A DNA stretch of 64,000 nucleotides from Micromonospora fulviviridis (GTDB taxonomy: Bacteria > Actinomycetota > Actinomycetes > Mycobacteriales > Micromonosporaceae): positions 26,033 through 90,032 of the forward strand of contig NZ_BMRA01000018.1 of assembly GCF_014648395.1 (NCBI RefSeq). Reading direction: 5' to 3'. Positions 54,319-63,079 of this stretch are shown here, one piece after another (position 1 is the stretch's first letter; each line of letters begins with the position of its first letter). The position numbers and the translations under genes are program-made. The notes under the pieces were generated by a model. The model searched no databases, was not told the origin of the DNA, and worked only from the letters and a program-made list of their open reading frames with translations.

Positions 54319-55088
54319 GCCTCGTCCATGCCGGGCACCCGGCCGGCGGCTTCCCGGCCGCCGCGCTCGTACCCCTGGCGCTGTTCTGGGCCTACCTCGC
54401 GGCGGCGCTGCGGCAACGGGACCCGGGCCGGCCCGGGTGGGACCACCGGCGGACGGCGAGCTTCGGCCTCGGCGCGGCGCTGCTCGCGGCCGGGCTGCTG
54501 CTGCCCGCCGCCGACCTGCCCGGGCACATGGCGCAGCACCTGCTGCTCGGCATGCTGGCGCCGCTCGCCCTGGTGCTCGGCGCCCCCGGCACGCTGGCGC
54601 TGCGCACGGTGGACCGGCGGATCGGGCGGGCGGCGCTGCGGCTGCTGCGGCACCCGGTCCCGCGGGTGCTCGCCCACCCGGTGACCGGGCTGCTGCTCAC
54701 GGCGGGCGGCCTCTGGCTGCTGTACCTGACCCCGCTGTACCGGGCGACCCTGACCCAGCCGGCGCTGCACGGGCTGGTGCTGCTGCACTTCGTGCTCAGC
54801 AGCTACCTCTTCAGCTGGTCGGTCGCCGGCCCGGACCCCGGACCGCACCGCCCCCAAGTTCCGGTCCGCCTCGTGGTGCTCGGGGTGGGCGTGGTGGCGC
54901 ACGCCGTGCTCGCCCAACTGCTCTACGCCGGCGTGCTGGTGGACGTGCCGGCGACCGGGGACGAGCTGCGGGCCGGCGCCACGGTCATGTACTACGGCGG
55001 CGACCTGGCCGAGATCCTGCTCGCCCTCGCCCTGCTCGTCACGTGGCGGCCGGAGCGGGCGCCGCGGCCGGTCGCGGTCAGGGCTTGA
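54315..55088 (+). CDS. Cytochrome c oxidase assembly protein, caa3_CtaG family
   Basis: 257 residues, GTG start overlapping the DUF2243 stop. About seven membrane spans: VPLALFWAYLAAAL, FGLGAALLAAGLLLP, HMAQHLLLGMLAPLALVLG, GLLLTAGGLWLLYLTPLY, LHGLVLLHFVLSSYLFSWSVAGPDP and others. The conserved membrane His (MAQHLL, LHFVL) resemble the copper-linked CtaG family needed for caa3 oxidase assembly in Bacillus. It runs convergently into aroK, overlapping its 3' end by 11 bases. Confidence 0.87.
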   Translation: MSLVHAGHPAGGFPAAALVPLALFWAYLAAALRQRDPGRPGWDHRRTASFGLGAALLAAGLLLPAADLPGHMAQHLLLGMLAPLALVLGAPGTLALRTVDRRIGRAALRLLRHPVPRVLAHPVTGLLLTAGGLWLLYLTPLYRATLTQPALHGLVLLHFVLSSYLFSWSVAGPDPGPHRPQVPVRLVVLGVGVVAHAVLAQLLYAGVLVDVPATGDELRAGATVMYYGGDLAEILLALALLVTWRPERAPRPVAVRA

Positions 55089-55587
55089 GCAGGGCGGCGA
55101 TCTCGGTGGCGATCTCCTCGGGGTCGCGCCCGTCGGTGAGCACCGTCGCGGTGGCCACCTCGGCGTAGAGCGGCCGGCGCTGCTCCATGAGGTGCTTGAG
55201 CGTGGCGCGCGGGTTCAGCGCCAGCAGCGGCCGGCCGGAACCCAGGCCGATCCGCTTCACCGCGTCGGGCAGCTCCACCGACAGGTGCACCACGGTGTGC
55301 CCGATCAACGCGGCGCGGTTCTCCTCGGCGAGGACCGCGCCGCCGCCGAGGGCGAGCACCCCCGGGTGTGAGGCCAGCCCCGCCGCCACGGCGGCCCGTT
55401 CGAGGGTACGGAAGTGCTCCTCCCCCTCGTCCACGAAGATCTCCGGGATCGGCTTGCCGGCGAGCTGCTCGATGTCGGTGTCGGTGTCCCGGAACCCGAC
55501 GCCGAGCACCGCGGCGAGCGCCTGCCCCACCGTGGTCTTGCCCGAGCCGGGCGCCCCCACCAGCACGCAGACCGGCCGGGTGCTCAC
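55078..55587 (-). CDS. aroK: Shikimate kinase
   Basis: Phosphorylates shikimate. 169 residues from a GTG overlapping the aroC stop (GTGA). P-loop GAPGSGKTTVGQ, DTDTDIEQ (substrate Asp), FVDEGEEHFRTLE, ALGGGAVL, lid RPLLA, and the LIYxE-like RRPLYAEVA. Its 3' end overlaps the convergent CtaG gene. Confidence 0.97.
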   Translation of the reverse strand: MSTRPVCVLVGAPGSGKTTVGQALAAVLGVGFRDTDTDIEQLAGKPIPEIFVDEGEEHFRTLERAAVAAGLASHPGVLALGGGAVLAEENRAALIGHTVVHLSVELPDAVKRIGLGSGRPLLALNPRATLKHLMEQRRPLYAEVATATVLTDGRDPEEIATEIAALLKP

Positions 55588-56762
55588 CTGATCACCAGGG
55601 CGTCGAGGTAACCGGACAGGTTGCGCCGCATCTCGGCGACCGAGTCGCCGCCGAACTTCTCCACCGCCGCCTCGGCCAGCACCAGCGCCACCATGGCCTC
55701 GGCCACCACGGCCGCAGCCGGCACCGCGCACACGTCGGAGCGCTGGTTGATGGCGGTGGCCGGCTCGCCGGTGACCACGTCGACCGTGGACAGCGCCCGG
55801 TTCAGCGAGGAGATCGGCTTCATGGCCGCCTTCACCCGCAGCGGCTCACCTGTGGTGATGCCGCCCTCCAGGCCGCCGGCGCGGTCGGTCACCCGCCGCA
55901 CGCCGGTGGCGGTGGGCAGGATCTCGTCGTGCGCCTCCGAGCCGCGGGAGCGCGCCTGCAGCCAGCCGTCGCCGATCTCCACGCCCTTGATGGCCTGGAT
56001 CGACATCAGCGCGGTGGCCAGCCGGGCGTCGAGCTTGCGGTCCCACTGCACGTGGCTGCCCAGGCCCGGCGGCACCCCGTACGCCAGCACCTCGACCACG
56101 CCGCCGAGCGTGTCGGCAGCCTTCTTGGCGGCGTCGACCTCGGCGACCATCCGGGCGCTGGCCTCCGGGTCGAGGCAGCGCAGCGGGTCGGCGTCGATCC
56201 GGGCGGCGTCGGACGGGGTGGGCCGGAGGCCCGGCTTCGCGGCGACCGGCCCCAGCTCCACCACGTGGGAGACGATCTCGATGCCGAGGGCCTGCTTCAC
56301 CAGGGCCTTGGCGACCGCGCCCACGGCGACGCGTGCGGCGGTCTCCCGGGCGCTGGCCCGCTCCAGGATCGGCCGGGCGTCGGTGTGGCCGTACTTCTGC
56401 ATGCCGGCCAGGTCGGCATGGCCGGGCCGGGGGCGGGTGAGCGGAGCGTTGCGGGCCTGCCCGGCGAGCTCCTCCGCGTCGACCGGGTCGGCGGCCATCA
56501 CGGTGCGCCACTTCGGCCACTCCGAGTTGCCCACCCGGACGGCCACCGGGCTGCCGATCGTCACGCCGTGCCGGAGCCCGCCGATGATCTCGACCTCGTC
56601 CTGCTCGAAGGACATCCGGGCGCCCCGGCCGTAGCCGAGCCGGCGCCGGGCCAGCTCGCCGGAGATCTCCGTGGTGGTCACCTCGATGCCGGCGGGTACT
56701 CCCTCCAGCAGCGCGACGAGGGCGGGTCCGTGCGATTCACCTGCAGTCAGCCAGCGCAACAC
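55584..56762 (-). CDS. aroC: Chorismate synthase
   Basis: Last step to chorismate, using reduced FMN. 392 residues with the three signatures GESHGPALVALLEGVPAGI, HADLAGMQKYGHTDARPILERASARETAARVAVGAVA and MKPISSLNRALSTVDVVTGE...QRSDVCAVPAA. ATG or equivalent start at 56762; 123 bases after aroE. Confidence 0.98.
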   Translation of the reverse strand: MLRWLTAGESHGPALVALLEGVPAGIEVTTTEISGELARRRLGYGRGARMSFEQDEVEIIGGLRHGVTIGSPVAVRVGNSEWPKWRTVMAADPVDAEELAGQARNAPLTRPRPGHADLAGMQKYGHTDARPILERASARETAARVAVGAVAKALVKQALGIEIVSHVVELGPVAAKPGLRPTPSDAARIDADPLRCLDPEASARMVAEVDAAKKAADTLGGVVEVLAYGVPPGLGSHVQWDRKLDARLATALMSIQAIKGVEIGDGWLQARSRGSEAHDEILPTATGVRRVTDRAGGLEGGITTGEPLRVKAAMKPISSLNRALSTVDVVTGEPATAINQRSDVCAVPAAAVVAEAMVALVLAEAAVEKFGGDSVAEMRRNLSGYLDALVIR

Positions 56763-56815
56763 AGCGGTCAGTCTGTCACGCCCGGTGTCCGCCGCGTCGC
56801 CCTGCCCACCGCGTC

Positions 56816-56844
56816 CCGCCCTGCGGACGCGACCGTCCGGGCGG
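56816..56844 (-). terminator. Hairpin between aroE and aroC
   Basis: CCGCCC/GGGCGG and GGACG/CGTCC arms with a 3-base bulge and 4-base loop, 42 bases beyond the aroE stop. It may end or attenuate the aroE transcript before aroC. No T-run. Confidence 0.35.
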
Positions 56845-56885
56845 CGGGCGCGCGGCGGGTTCGGAGACCCGAGCGGGACTCGCCG

Positions 56886-57701
56886 TCAGGCCGCGGCGCG
56901 TGCCTGCGCCAGCGCGGCGCGCATCGCCTCCCGGGGCGCGGGGACGCCGGTGAAGTGCTCGAACTGGCCGACCGCCTGGGCCAGCAGCAGGTCCAGCCCG
57001 GAGACCACCCGGCAACCGGCGGCGAGCGCCGCCGCGGCCAGCGGGGTGGGCCACGGGTCGTAGACCACGTCGAAGAAGACCGTGGCCGGCCGCCAGTCGA
57101 AGTTGTCCGCGAGCGGGTCGGCCACGCCCTTCGGCACCGTGGAGACCACGAGGTCGGCCCGGGCGTGCGCCGGGTCGCCGTCCCAGGGCGCGCCGACCAG
57201 CGGGACACCGACCGCCTCGGCCATCGGGCACAGCTCGTGCACCGCCTCGGGCCGGCGGGCCACCACGGTCACCTCGGCCGCGCCGATCCGGGCCGCCGCC
57301 GCGACGGCCGCCCGGGCGGTGCCACCCGCGCCGAGCACCGTGACCGTGGCGCCCGACGCGCAGCCGGCGGCCGTGAGCACGTCGACCATGCCGGCGACGT
57401 CGGTGTTGTCGGCGTACCAGGTGCCGTCCGGCCGGCGTACCAGGGTGTTGGCGGCGCCCACCGCGGCGGCGACCGGCGAGACCTCGTCGGCCAGCGCGAG
57501 CGCCGCCTCCTTGCCCGGCATGGTGACCGACAGGCCGGCCCACTCCGGGCCCAGGCCCGCGACCAGGCCGGCCAGCTCGTCGGCTGCGCACTCGATCCGG
57601 GTGTACGACCACCCGGTCAGCCCGGCCGCCGCGTACCCGGCGTTGTGGATCACCGGGGAGAGCGAGTGGGCGATCGGCCGGCCCACGACGGCGGCCTTCA
57701 T
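56886..57701 (-). CDS. aroE: Shikimate dehydrogenase
   Basis: NADPH reduction of dehydroshikimate. 271 residues: VVGRPIAHSLSPVIHNAGYAAAGL, the catalytic Lys in LSVTMPGKEAAL, ANTLVRR, NTDVAGMV, the dinucleotide motif VLGAGGTARAAV, and GLDLLLAQAVGQFEHFTG. The ATG shares one base with the mltG stop. Confidence 0.96.
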   Translation of the reverse strand: MKAAVVGRPIAHSLSPVIHNAGYAAAGLTGWSYTRIECAADELAGLVAGLGPEWAGLSVTMPGKEAALALADEVSPVAAAVGAANTLVRRPDGTWYADNTDVAGMVDVLTAAGCASGATVTVLGAGGTARAAVAAAARIGAAEVTVVARRPEAVHELCPMAEAVGVPLVGAPWDGDPAHARADLVVSTVPKGVADPLADNFDWRPATVFFDVVYDPWPTPLAAAALAAGCRVVSGLDLLLAQAVGQFEHFTGVPAPREAMRAALAQARAAA

Positions 57702-58921
57702 CAGGTGCAGTTCTCCCCGGTGAGCACCTTGTTGTCGCACATCTGCTTCTGCAGCTTCCGGAAGTCGGCGTCGTTCGAGCCGTAGCCCATCGTGCCCTTC
57801 TGGTCCACCGTCATGAAGAAGATCCAGTCGCCGGGCGGCGGCTCCAGGGCGCCCTTGAGCGCGGCCTGGCCCGGGTTGCTGATCGGGGTGATCGGCAGGC
57901 CGGCCACGTTGTGCGTGTTGTACGGGTTCTTCAGGTCGTTGATCTCGCTCTGCAGCAGGTCGTCGGAGTCCTTCGGGTCCTTGCCCTGCAGGCGGAAGTA
58001 GTAGTTGATGCCACTGTCGATGCCGAGGCACCTGCAGCCGATCTTGCCGGCGTAGACCCGGTTGTAGATCACCCGGGAGACCTTGGGCAGGTCGACCGCG
58101 TTCACCGACTCGGCCTCGGCGATCGAGGCGGTGATCAGCGCCTCGTACGGGGAGATCTTGCGCTCCTTCTGCGCCCGGTCGACGAAGTTGAGCTCCTGGG
58201 TGACGCGGAGGAACTCGTTCACCATCATCGAGAGGATCTGCTCGGCGGTGGCCTTCGGCGGGATCTCGTAGGTGGACGGGTAGAGGAAGCCCTCGATGCT
58301 CTTCGGGCCCTTCTTGCCGTCCTCCCGGTTGAACCAGAAGGCGGGCACGCCCAGCTTGACCGGATCCTTCGCGGCGTCCTGGAAGTCCTTGACCGGGATC
58401 TTCGTCTGCTTCGAGAGGATCTGGTAGATGTTCAGGCTGATCGTGCCCTCGGGGATGGTCACCCCGTTGACCACCCGGCTCTTCGGGTCGAGCATCAGCG
58501 TGATCACGTCCGCGGCCTTCATCTGCTTGCGGACCTTGTACCGGCCGACCTGGATGTTCTTGCTGCGTGAGTTCGCGTCGGCCGCCTCGATGAACGCCTT
58601 GGTGCTCTTCACCACGCCGGCGTCGTAGAGGGTGTTGCCGATGTCGGTGAGGGTGTCGCCGGCCTTCACCTCGACCATCGCCTCGCCCGTGCCCGGGCCG
58701 TCGTAGTCCGGCGTGACGAAGTGGTTGCGGATCCGGTCGAAGCCGACGTACGCGCCACCACCGATGCCGCCCAGCAGCACGAGCGCCATCAGCAGGGCGA
58801 AGATGGTCTTGCCCCGGCCACCGCCCGAACCGCCGTTGCGCTTGCGCACGGCGCTGCGCCGGTGCCGGCCCTTCTCCCCCCTCTCCGCCTCGTCGAAGCC
58901 CAGATCAAGATCGTCGATCAT
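57701..58921 (-). CDS. mltG: Endolytic murein transglycosylase (YceG-like)
   Basis: Cuts nascent peptidoglycan strands. 406 residues: a basic cytoplasmic N-tail (KGRHRRSAVRKRNGG), one membrane span (about 39-62), a LysM-like segment with VKAGDTLTDIGNTLYDAGVV, then the catalytic domain: FLYPSTYEIPP and ITASIAEAESVNAVDLPKVSRVIYNRV with the catalytic Glu. NPYNTHNVAGLPITPISNPG is the substrate loop. Its start overlaps ruvX by 4 bases. Confidence 0.95.
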   Translation of the reverse strand: MIDDLDLGFDEAERGEKGRHRRSAVRKRNGGSGGGRGKTIFALLMALVLLGGIGGGAYVGFDRIRNHFVTPDYDGPGTGEAMVEVKAGDTLTDIGNTLYDAGVVKSTKAFIEAADANSRSKNIQVGRYKVRKQMKAADVITLMLDPKSRVVNGVTIPEGTISLNIYQILSKQTKIPVKDFQDAAKDPVKLGVPAFWFNREDGKKGPKSIEGFLYPSTYEIPPKATAEQILSMMVNEFLRVTQELNFVDRAQKERKISPYEALITASIAEAESVNAVDLPKVSRVIYNRVYAGKIGCRCLGIDSGINYYFRLQGKDPKDSDDLLQSEINDLKNPYNTHNVAGLPITPISNPGQAALKGALEPPPGDWIFFMTVDQKGTMGYGSNDADFRKLQKQMCDNKVLTGENCT

Positions 58922-59379
58922 TGCGTCCGCCTCCGCTGCGCGTCCAGCCAGCTCTGCAGAATCTCCACCGCGGCGGCCTGGTCGACCACCGCCCGTTGGC
59001 GCTTTCCCCGGACGCCCCGTTCGGCCAGCCTACGACTCGCGACCACGGTCGACATCCTCTCGTCCGTCAGCGTCACCGGAATCGGCCCCATTACATCGGC
59101 CAACCGGGCAGCATAGGCCGAGACGTTTTCCGCCGCGGGGCCGTGCTTTCCGGCGAGGTTGACCGGCAGGCCGACCACGATCTCGACCGCCTCGTGCTCG
59201 GCGGCGAGCCGGACCAGCTCGGCGATGTCGGTGGGCACCGCGTCCGGCGCGGCCGTCAGGTCGCGGGCGAGGGTGACCAGCGGGGTGGCCAGGACGCCGT
59301 GCGGGTCGGATCGGGCCACCCCGACACGGACCTGGCCGACGTCGACGCCGAGCCGGACACCACGGGACAGTTCAGCCAT
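58918..59379 (-). CDS. ruvX: Putative pre-16S rRNA nuclease (YqgF/RuvX family)
   Basis: RNase H-like nuclease thought to finish the 5' end of 16S rRNA. 153 residues with the acidic site LGVDVGQVRVGVARSDPHGVLATPL, VVGLPVNLAGKHGPAAENV, LTDERMSTVVA and VDQAAAVEILQSWLD. Lies between alaS and mltG in the standard order. Confidence 0.96.
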   Translation of the reverse strand: MAELSRGVRLGVDVGQVRVGVARSDPHGVLATPLVTLARDLTAAPDAVPTDIAELVRLAAEHEAVEIVVGLPVNLAGKHGPAAENVSAYAARLADVMGPIPVTLTDERMSTVVASRRLAERGVRGKRQRAVVDQAAAVEILQSWLDAQRRRTQ

Positions 59380-59406
59380 CTACCGGACACCTTTCCTCCG
59401 GTACAG

Positions 59407-59436
59407 GCCAGGGCGGACCCGGTGGTCCGCCCTGGC
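59407..59436 (-). terminator. Strong hairpin between alaS and ruvX
   Basis: Thirteen-base perfect arms (GCCAGGGCGGACC and complement) with a 4-base loop, 17 bases after the alaS stop. It looks like a terminator or attenuator inside an otherwise continuous gene string, or a processing/stability element. Confidence 0.65.
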
Positions 59437-59453
59437 GTCGATCGGTGCGTACA

Positions 59454-62132
59454 TCAGGCGTCGGCGATCGCCTTCTCCACGGTGGCCAGCAGGTTCGGCG
59501 CCTCCGCGGCGGGCAGGCCGCCGCCCTGGGCGAGGTCGTCGCTGCCGCCGCCCCGACCGGAGAAGGCCGCCTTCACCAGATCCTTCGCGGTCAGGCCCCG
59601 CCCCCGGGCGGCCTGGTTCACGGCCACCACCAGGGACGCCTTCCCGTTGGCCCGGGCGGCCACCGCCACCACGGCCGGGCGGGCCGGGTCGATCCGGCCC
59701 CGGATCTCCTGGGCCAGGGTCCGCACGTCGTTGCCGGCCGCGCCCTCGGGCGCCTCGGTGCCGACGTACGCGACGCCGCGGACGTCCTTCGCCTGCGCCG
59801 CGAGGGCCGCGGCCCCGCCGAGCACGAGCTGGGCGCGGAGCTTCTCCAGTTCCTTCTCCGCGTCGCGGAGCTGGGTGACGGTCTGCTCCACCCGGTCGGC
59901 GACCTGGTCGCCCGGCACCCGGAACAGCTCAGCGAGCCGGGAGACCAGCAGGTGCTCGCGGGCCAGGAAGCCGAAGGCGTCCATGCCGACCAGCGCCTCG
60001 ATCCGGCGCACGCCGGAGCCGACCGACGCCTCGGAGAGGATCTTGACGAGGCCGAGCTGGGCCGAGCGGGCCACGTGGGTGCCGCCGCACAGCTCCCGGG
60101 CGTAGTCGCCGACCTCGACGACCCGGACCCGCTCGCCGTACTTCTCGCCGAACAGCGCCATGGCGCCGATCCGGCGCGCCTCCTCCTGGGTGGTGATGAA
60201 GGCGTGCACCTCCAGGTCGGCCAGGAGCACCTCGTTGACCTGCTGCTCCACGTCGTGCAGCACGCTCGGCGCCACCCCGGTCGGGGTGTTGAAGTCGAAC
60301 CGCAGCCGGCCCGGCGCGTTCAGCGAACCCGCCTGCGTGGCCGACTCACCGAGGAAGTTGCGCATGGTCTGGTGCACCAGGTGCGTGGCGGTGTGCGAGC
60401 GGGAGATGGCCCGCCGGCGGGACACGTCGATCTCGGCGTAGCCCGTCTCCCCGGCGCGCACCTCGCCGCGGAGCACCTTGGCGCGGTGCACGATCAACCC
60501 CGGCACCGGCTGCTGCACGTCGAAGACCTCGACCTGGCCGCCGCCGACCGTGATCAGACCCTGGTCGGGCTGCTGGCCGCCGCCCTCGGCGTAGAACGGG
60601 GTGGTGTCGAGCACCAGCTCGATGGTGTCGCCCTCGACCGCCGCGGCCACCTCGGCGCCGCCGGCCAGCAGCGCGCGCACCCGGGACTCCCGGGTCAGCT
60701 CGGTGTAGCCGGTGAACTCCACCGCCCCGCCGCCGTCCAGCACCGACCGGTACGCCGACACGTCGGTGTGCCCGGTCTTGCGCGCCTGGGCGTCGGCCTT
60801 GGCCCGGCTTCGCTGGTCGGCCATCAGCCGGCGGAAGCCCTCCGCGTCGACCTGGAGGCCCTGCTCGGCGGCGATCTCCAGGGTCAGGTCGATCGGGAAG
60901 CCGTACGTGTCGTGCAGCTGGAACGCCTTGTCGCCGGAGATCGACGCCTGCCCGGCCGACTTGGTCTCCGCGATGGCGGTGTCCAGGATCGTGGTGCCGG
61001 CGCGCAGCGTGGCGAGGAAGGCGTCCTCCTCGGCGTACGCGTACTGGGAGATCCGGCCGAACTCCTCGGCCAGCTCCGGGTAGGACGGGGCCATGCAGTC
61101 CCGGGCCACCGGCAGCAGCTCGGGCAGCGCCCGGTCCTGGTAGCCGAGGAGGCGGACCGCGCGGATGGCGCGGCGCATGATCCGGCGCAGCACGTAGCCG
61201 CGGCCCTCGTTGGACGGGGTCACCCCGTCACCGATCAGCATCAGCGCGGTACGCACGTGGTCGGCGATCACCCGCAGCCGCACGTCGTCCGGGTGCGACT
61301 CGCTGGCCACGTGGCCGGAGTGCGCGCCGTAGCGCTTGCCGGTCAGCTCGGCGGCCCGGTCCAGGATCGGCCGGACCTCGTCGATCTCGTAGAGGTTGTC
61401 GACGCCCTGGAGGATGGAGGCCATCCGCTCCAGGCCCATGCCGGTGTCGATGTTCTTCGCCGGCAGCTCACCGAGGATCGGGTAGTCCTCCTTGCCGGTG
61501 CCCGGACCCCGATCGAACTGCATGAAGACGAGGTTCCAGAACTCCATGTAGCGGTCCTCGTCGACCGCCGGGCCGCCCTCGCGGCCGTACTCGGGGCCGC
61601 GGTCGTAGAACAGCTCGGAGCACGGGCCGCACGGGCCGGGGATGCCCATCGACCAGAAGTTGTCGGCCTTGCCCCGGCGGACGATCCGCTCGGCGGGCAC
61701 GCCGACCGAACGCCAGATCTGGAACGCCTCGTCGTCGTCCAGGTAGACCGTCGGCCAGATCCGCTCCGGGTCCAGCCCGAAACCGCCCGCCTCGACCGGC
61801 TTGGTGACCAGGTCCCAGGCCAGCGGGATGGCGCCGTCCTTGAAGTAGTCGCCGAAGGAGAAGTTGCCGTTCATCTGGAAGAACGTGCCGTGCCGGCTGG
61901 TCTTGCCGACCTCGTCGATGTCCGGCGTCCGGATGCACTTCTGCACGCTGACCGCGCGCCGGTACGGCGGGGTCTGCTGGCCCAGGAAGTAGGGGACGAA
62001 CTGCACCATGCCGGCGTTGACGAACAGCAGGTTCGGGTCGCTGATGGCGGGCAGCGGAGCGGACGGCACCACGGCGTGGCCGTTGGCCTCGAAGTGGGCG
62101 AGGTACCGCCGCTTGATCTCCGCCGTCTTCAT
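59454..62132 (-). CDS. alaS: Alanyl-tRNA synthetase
   Basis: Charges tRNA-Ala. 892 residues: class II core (MKTAEIKRRYLAHFEANGHAVVPSAPL; MNGNFSFGDYFKDGAIPLAWDL), tRNA-recognition region, editing domain with zinc motif HTATHLVHQ and CGGTHVARSAQLG, and the C-Ala/DHHA1 domain at the end (about 790-892). Complete. Overlaps the upstream small gene by 4 bases. Confidence 0.98.
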   Translation of the reverse strand: MKTAEIKRRYLAHFEANGHAVVPSAPLPAISDPNLLFVNAGMVQFVPYFLGQQTPPYRRAVSVQKCIRTPDIDEVGKTSRHGTFFQMNGNFSFGDYFKDGAIPLAWDLVTKPVEAGGFGLDPERIWPTVYLDDDEAFQIWRSVGVPAERIVRRGKADNFWSMGIPGPCGPCSELFYDRGPEYGREGGPAVDEDRYMEFWNLVFMQFDRGPGTGKEDYPILGELPAKNIDTGMGLERMASILQGVDNLYEIDEVRPILDRAAELTGKRYGAHSGHVASESHPDDVRLRVIADHVRTALMLIGDGVTPSNEGRGYVLRRIMRRAIRAVRLLGYQDRALPELLPVARDCMAPSYPELAEEFGRISQYAYAEEDAFLATLRAGTTILDTAIAETKSAGQASISGDKAFQLHDTYGFPIDLTLEIAAEQGLQVDAEGFRRLMADQRSRAKADAQARKTGHTDVSAYRSVLDGGGAVEFTGYTELTRESRVRALLAGGAEVAAAVEGDTIELVLDTTPFYAEGGGQQPDQGLITVGGGQVEVFDVQQPVPGLIVHRAKVLRGEVRAGETGYAEIDVSRRRAISRSHTATHLVHQTMRNFLGESATQAGSLNAPGRLRFDFNTPTGVAPSVLHDVEQQVNEVLLADLEVHAFITTQEEARRIGAMALFGEKYGERVRVVEVGDYARELCGGTHVARSAQLGLVKILSEASVGSGVRRIEALVGMDAFGFLAREHLLVSRLAELFRVPGDQVADRVEQTVTQLRDAEKELEKLRAQLVLGGAAALAAQAKDVRGVAYVGTEAPEGAAGNDVRTLAQEIRGRIDPARPAVVAVAARANGKASLVVAVNQAARGRGLTAKDLVKAAFSGRGGGSDDLAQGGGLPAAEAPNLLATVEKAIADA

Positions 62133-62434
62133 CGCTGGTGCTCCTCCGGGAAAATCTCTCGGTCGCCGATACGCGGGTCCTCCCGCAGCTCGGCGAACTG
62201 GTCGTCGTACGCCTCGCCGCGGGCGAAGGCCTCGTGGATCTCCTGCTCGCGCTCGGCCATCCCGGCCCGGACGTCGTCCACGAAACTCCGGACCGACTCC
62301 ACGAGTCCGCCGGCGGACTCGGACAGCCCGCTGGCGATGCCCGCCGGCGTGTACGCCTGCGCCGTGCGGGTGGCCTTACGGACCACCAGCACGCCCACGG
62401 CCAGCCCGATGCCCAGCCAGAACAACCGCCTCAT
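62129..62434 (-). CDS. Small single-span membrane protein (DUF6167-like)
   Basis: 101 residues: one N-terminal span (RRLFWLGIGLAVGVLVVRKAT) followed by an amphipathic, acidic cytoplasmic tail (VESVRSFVDDVRAGMAEREQEIHEAFARGEAYDDQ). This small protein just before alaS is common in Micromonosporaceae; its function is unknown. Its stop overlaps the alaS start (ATGA), implying joint expression. Confidence 0.78.
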   Translation of the reverse strand: MRRLFWLGIGLAVGVLVVRKATRTAQAYTPAGIASGLSESAGGLVESVRSFVDDVRAGMAEREQEIHEAFARGEAYDDQFAELREDPRIGDREIFPEEHQR

Positions 62435-62465
62435 GCTCTCATCCTCCCGCTGTTCGCCGGCCGGG

Positions 62466-62933
62466 TCAGCGGTTGCCGCGCCTGGCGGCCCGGCGCTGCT
62501 GCTTGATGGTGTCGCGCACCTCGCGCTCGGTCTCCGCGTGCCGGCGGGCGGCGGCGGCCTTGCGCACGCCGTAGCCGAACGCGGCGACCTTGACCAGCGG
62601 GTTCGCGGCGGCGGCGGAGACCACGGCGGCCAGGTTCGCCACGTTGGCGGTGACGTTCTGCGCGTGGGTGGTCATGGTGTCCACCTTGGCGAGTTGCAGG
62701 TTGACACCGTCCAGGGAGGTCTGCACCTGCTCCAGGGCGGTGTTGACGTTCTTCACCGTGGTGTTCACGTCACCGAGCAGCGGCGCGGTGCGGTCGTTCA
62801 GGTCGGCGATCATGCGGGTCGTCGCGTCCACGGTGTGCCGCAGCCGCAGGATCGGCACCGCCAGCACGAGCACCAGCATCAGGAACGCGCCGGCCGCGAT
62901 CAGCGCAGCGATCTCTCCACCACTCACGCCCAT
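62466..62933 (-). CDS. DUF948-family membrane protein
   Basis: 155 residues. One N-terminal span (AALIAAGAFLMLVLVLAVPILRL), then a long heptad-like helix (TTRMIADLNDRTAPLLGDVNTTVKNVNTALEQVQTSLDGVNLQLAKVDTMT) as in DUF948/YtxG-type proteins, a second hydrophobic patch, and a basic tail (KQQRRAARRGNR). ATG behind GAGGAGG. Conserved upstream of alaS in actinobacteria; role unknown. Confidence 0.8.
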   Translation of the reverse strand: MGVSGGEIAALIAAGAFLMLVLVLAVPILRLRHTVDATTRMIADLNDRTAPLLGDVNTTVKNVNTALEQVQTSLDGVNLQLAKVDTMTTHAQNVTANVANLAAVVSAAAANPLVKVAAFGYGVRKAAAARRHAETEREVRDTIKQQRRAARRGNR

Positions 62934-62949
62934 GTCCTCCTCAAGCAGT

Positions 62950-62974
62950 GTCCCGGGGCCCGACGCCCCGGGAC
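62950..62974 (-). terminator. Terminator-like hairpin upstream of the DUF948 gene
   Basis: GTCCCGGGGC and its complement form 10-base perfect arms with a 5-base loop, after the stop at 63080 and before the DUF948 ribosome site. Confidence 0.6.
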
Positions 62975-63079
62975 GCGCGACCGTACCTACCCGGTCCGCC
63001 GCACGCCGACCCCTGACCGGTCAACGGGGCGGACGGGCCCCGCCAGCCCCAGACCCTACCGTCCGTGATGGAAACCGGC

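Noticed and set aside
59445..63068. A 1207-codon plus-strand open frame opposite alaS and its upstream genes
   Set aside because: Antisense shadow of alaS with Leu/Arg/Val/Gly-rich low complexity; no ribosome site or domain.
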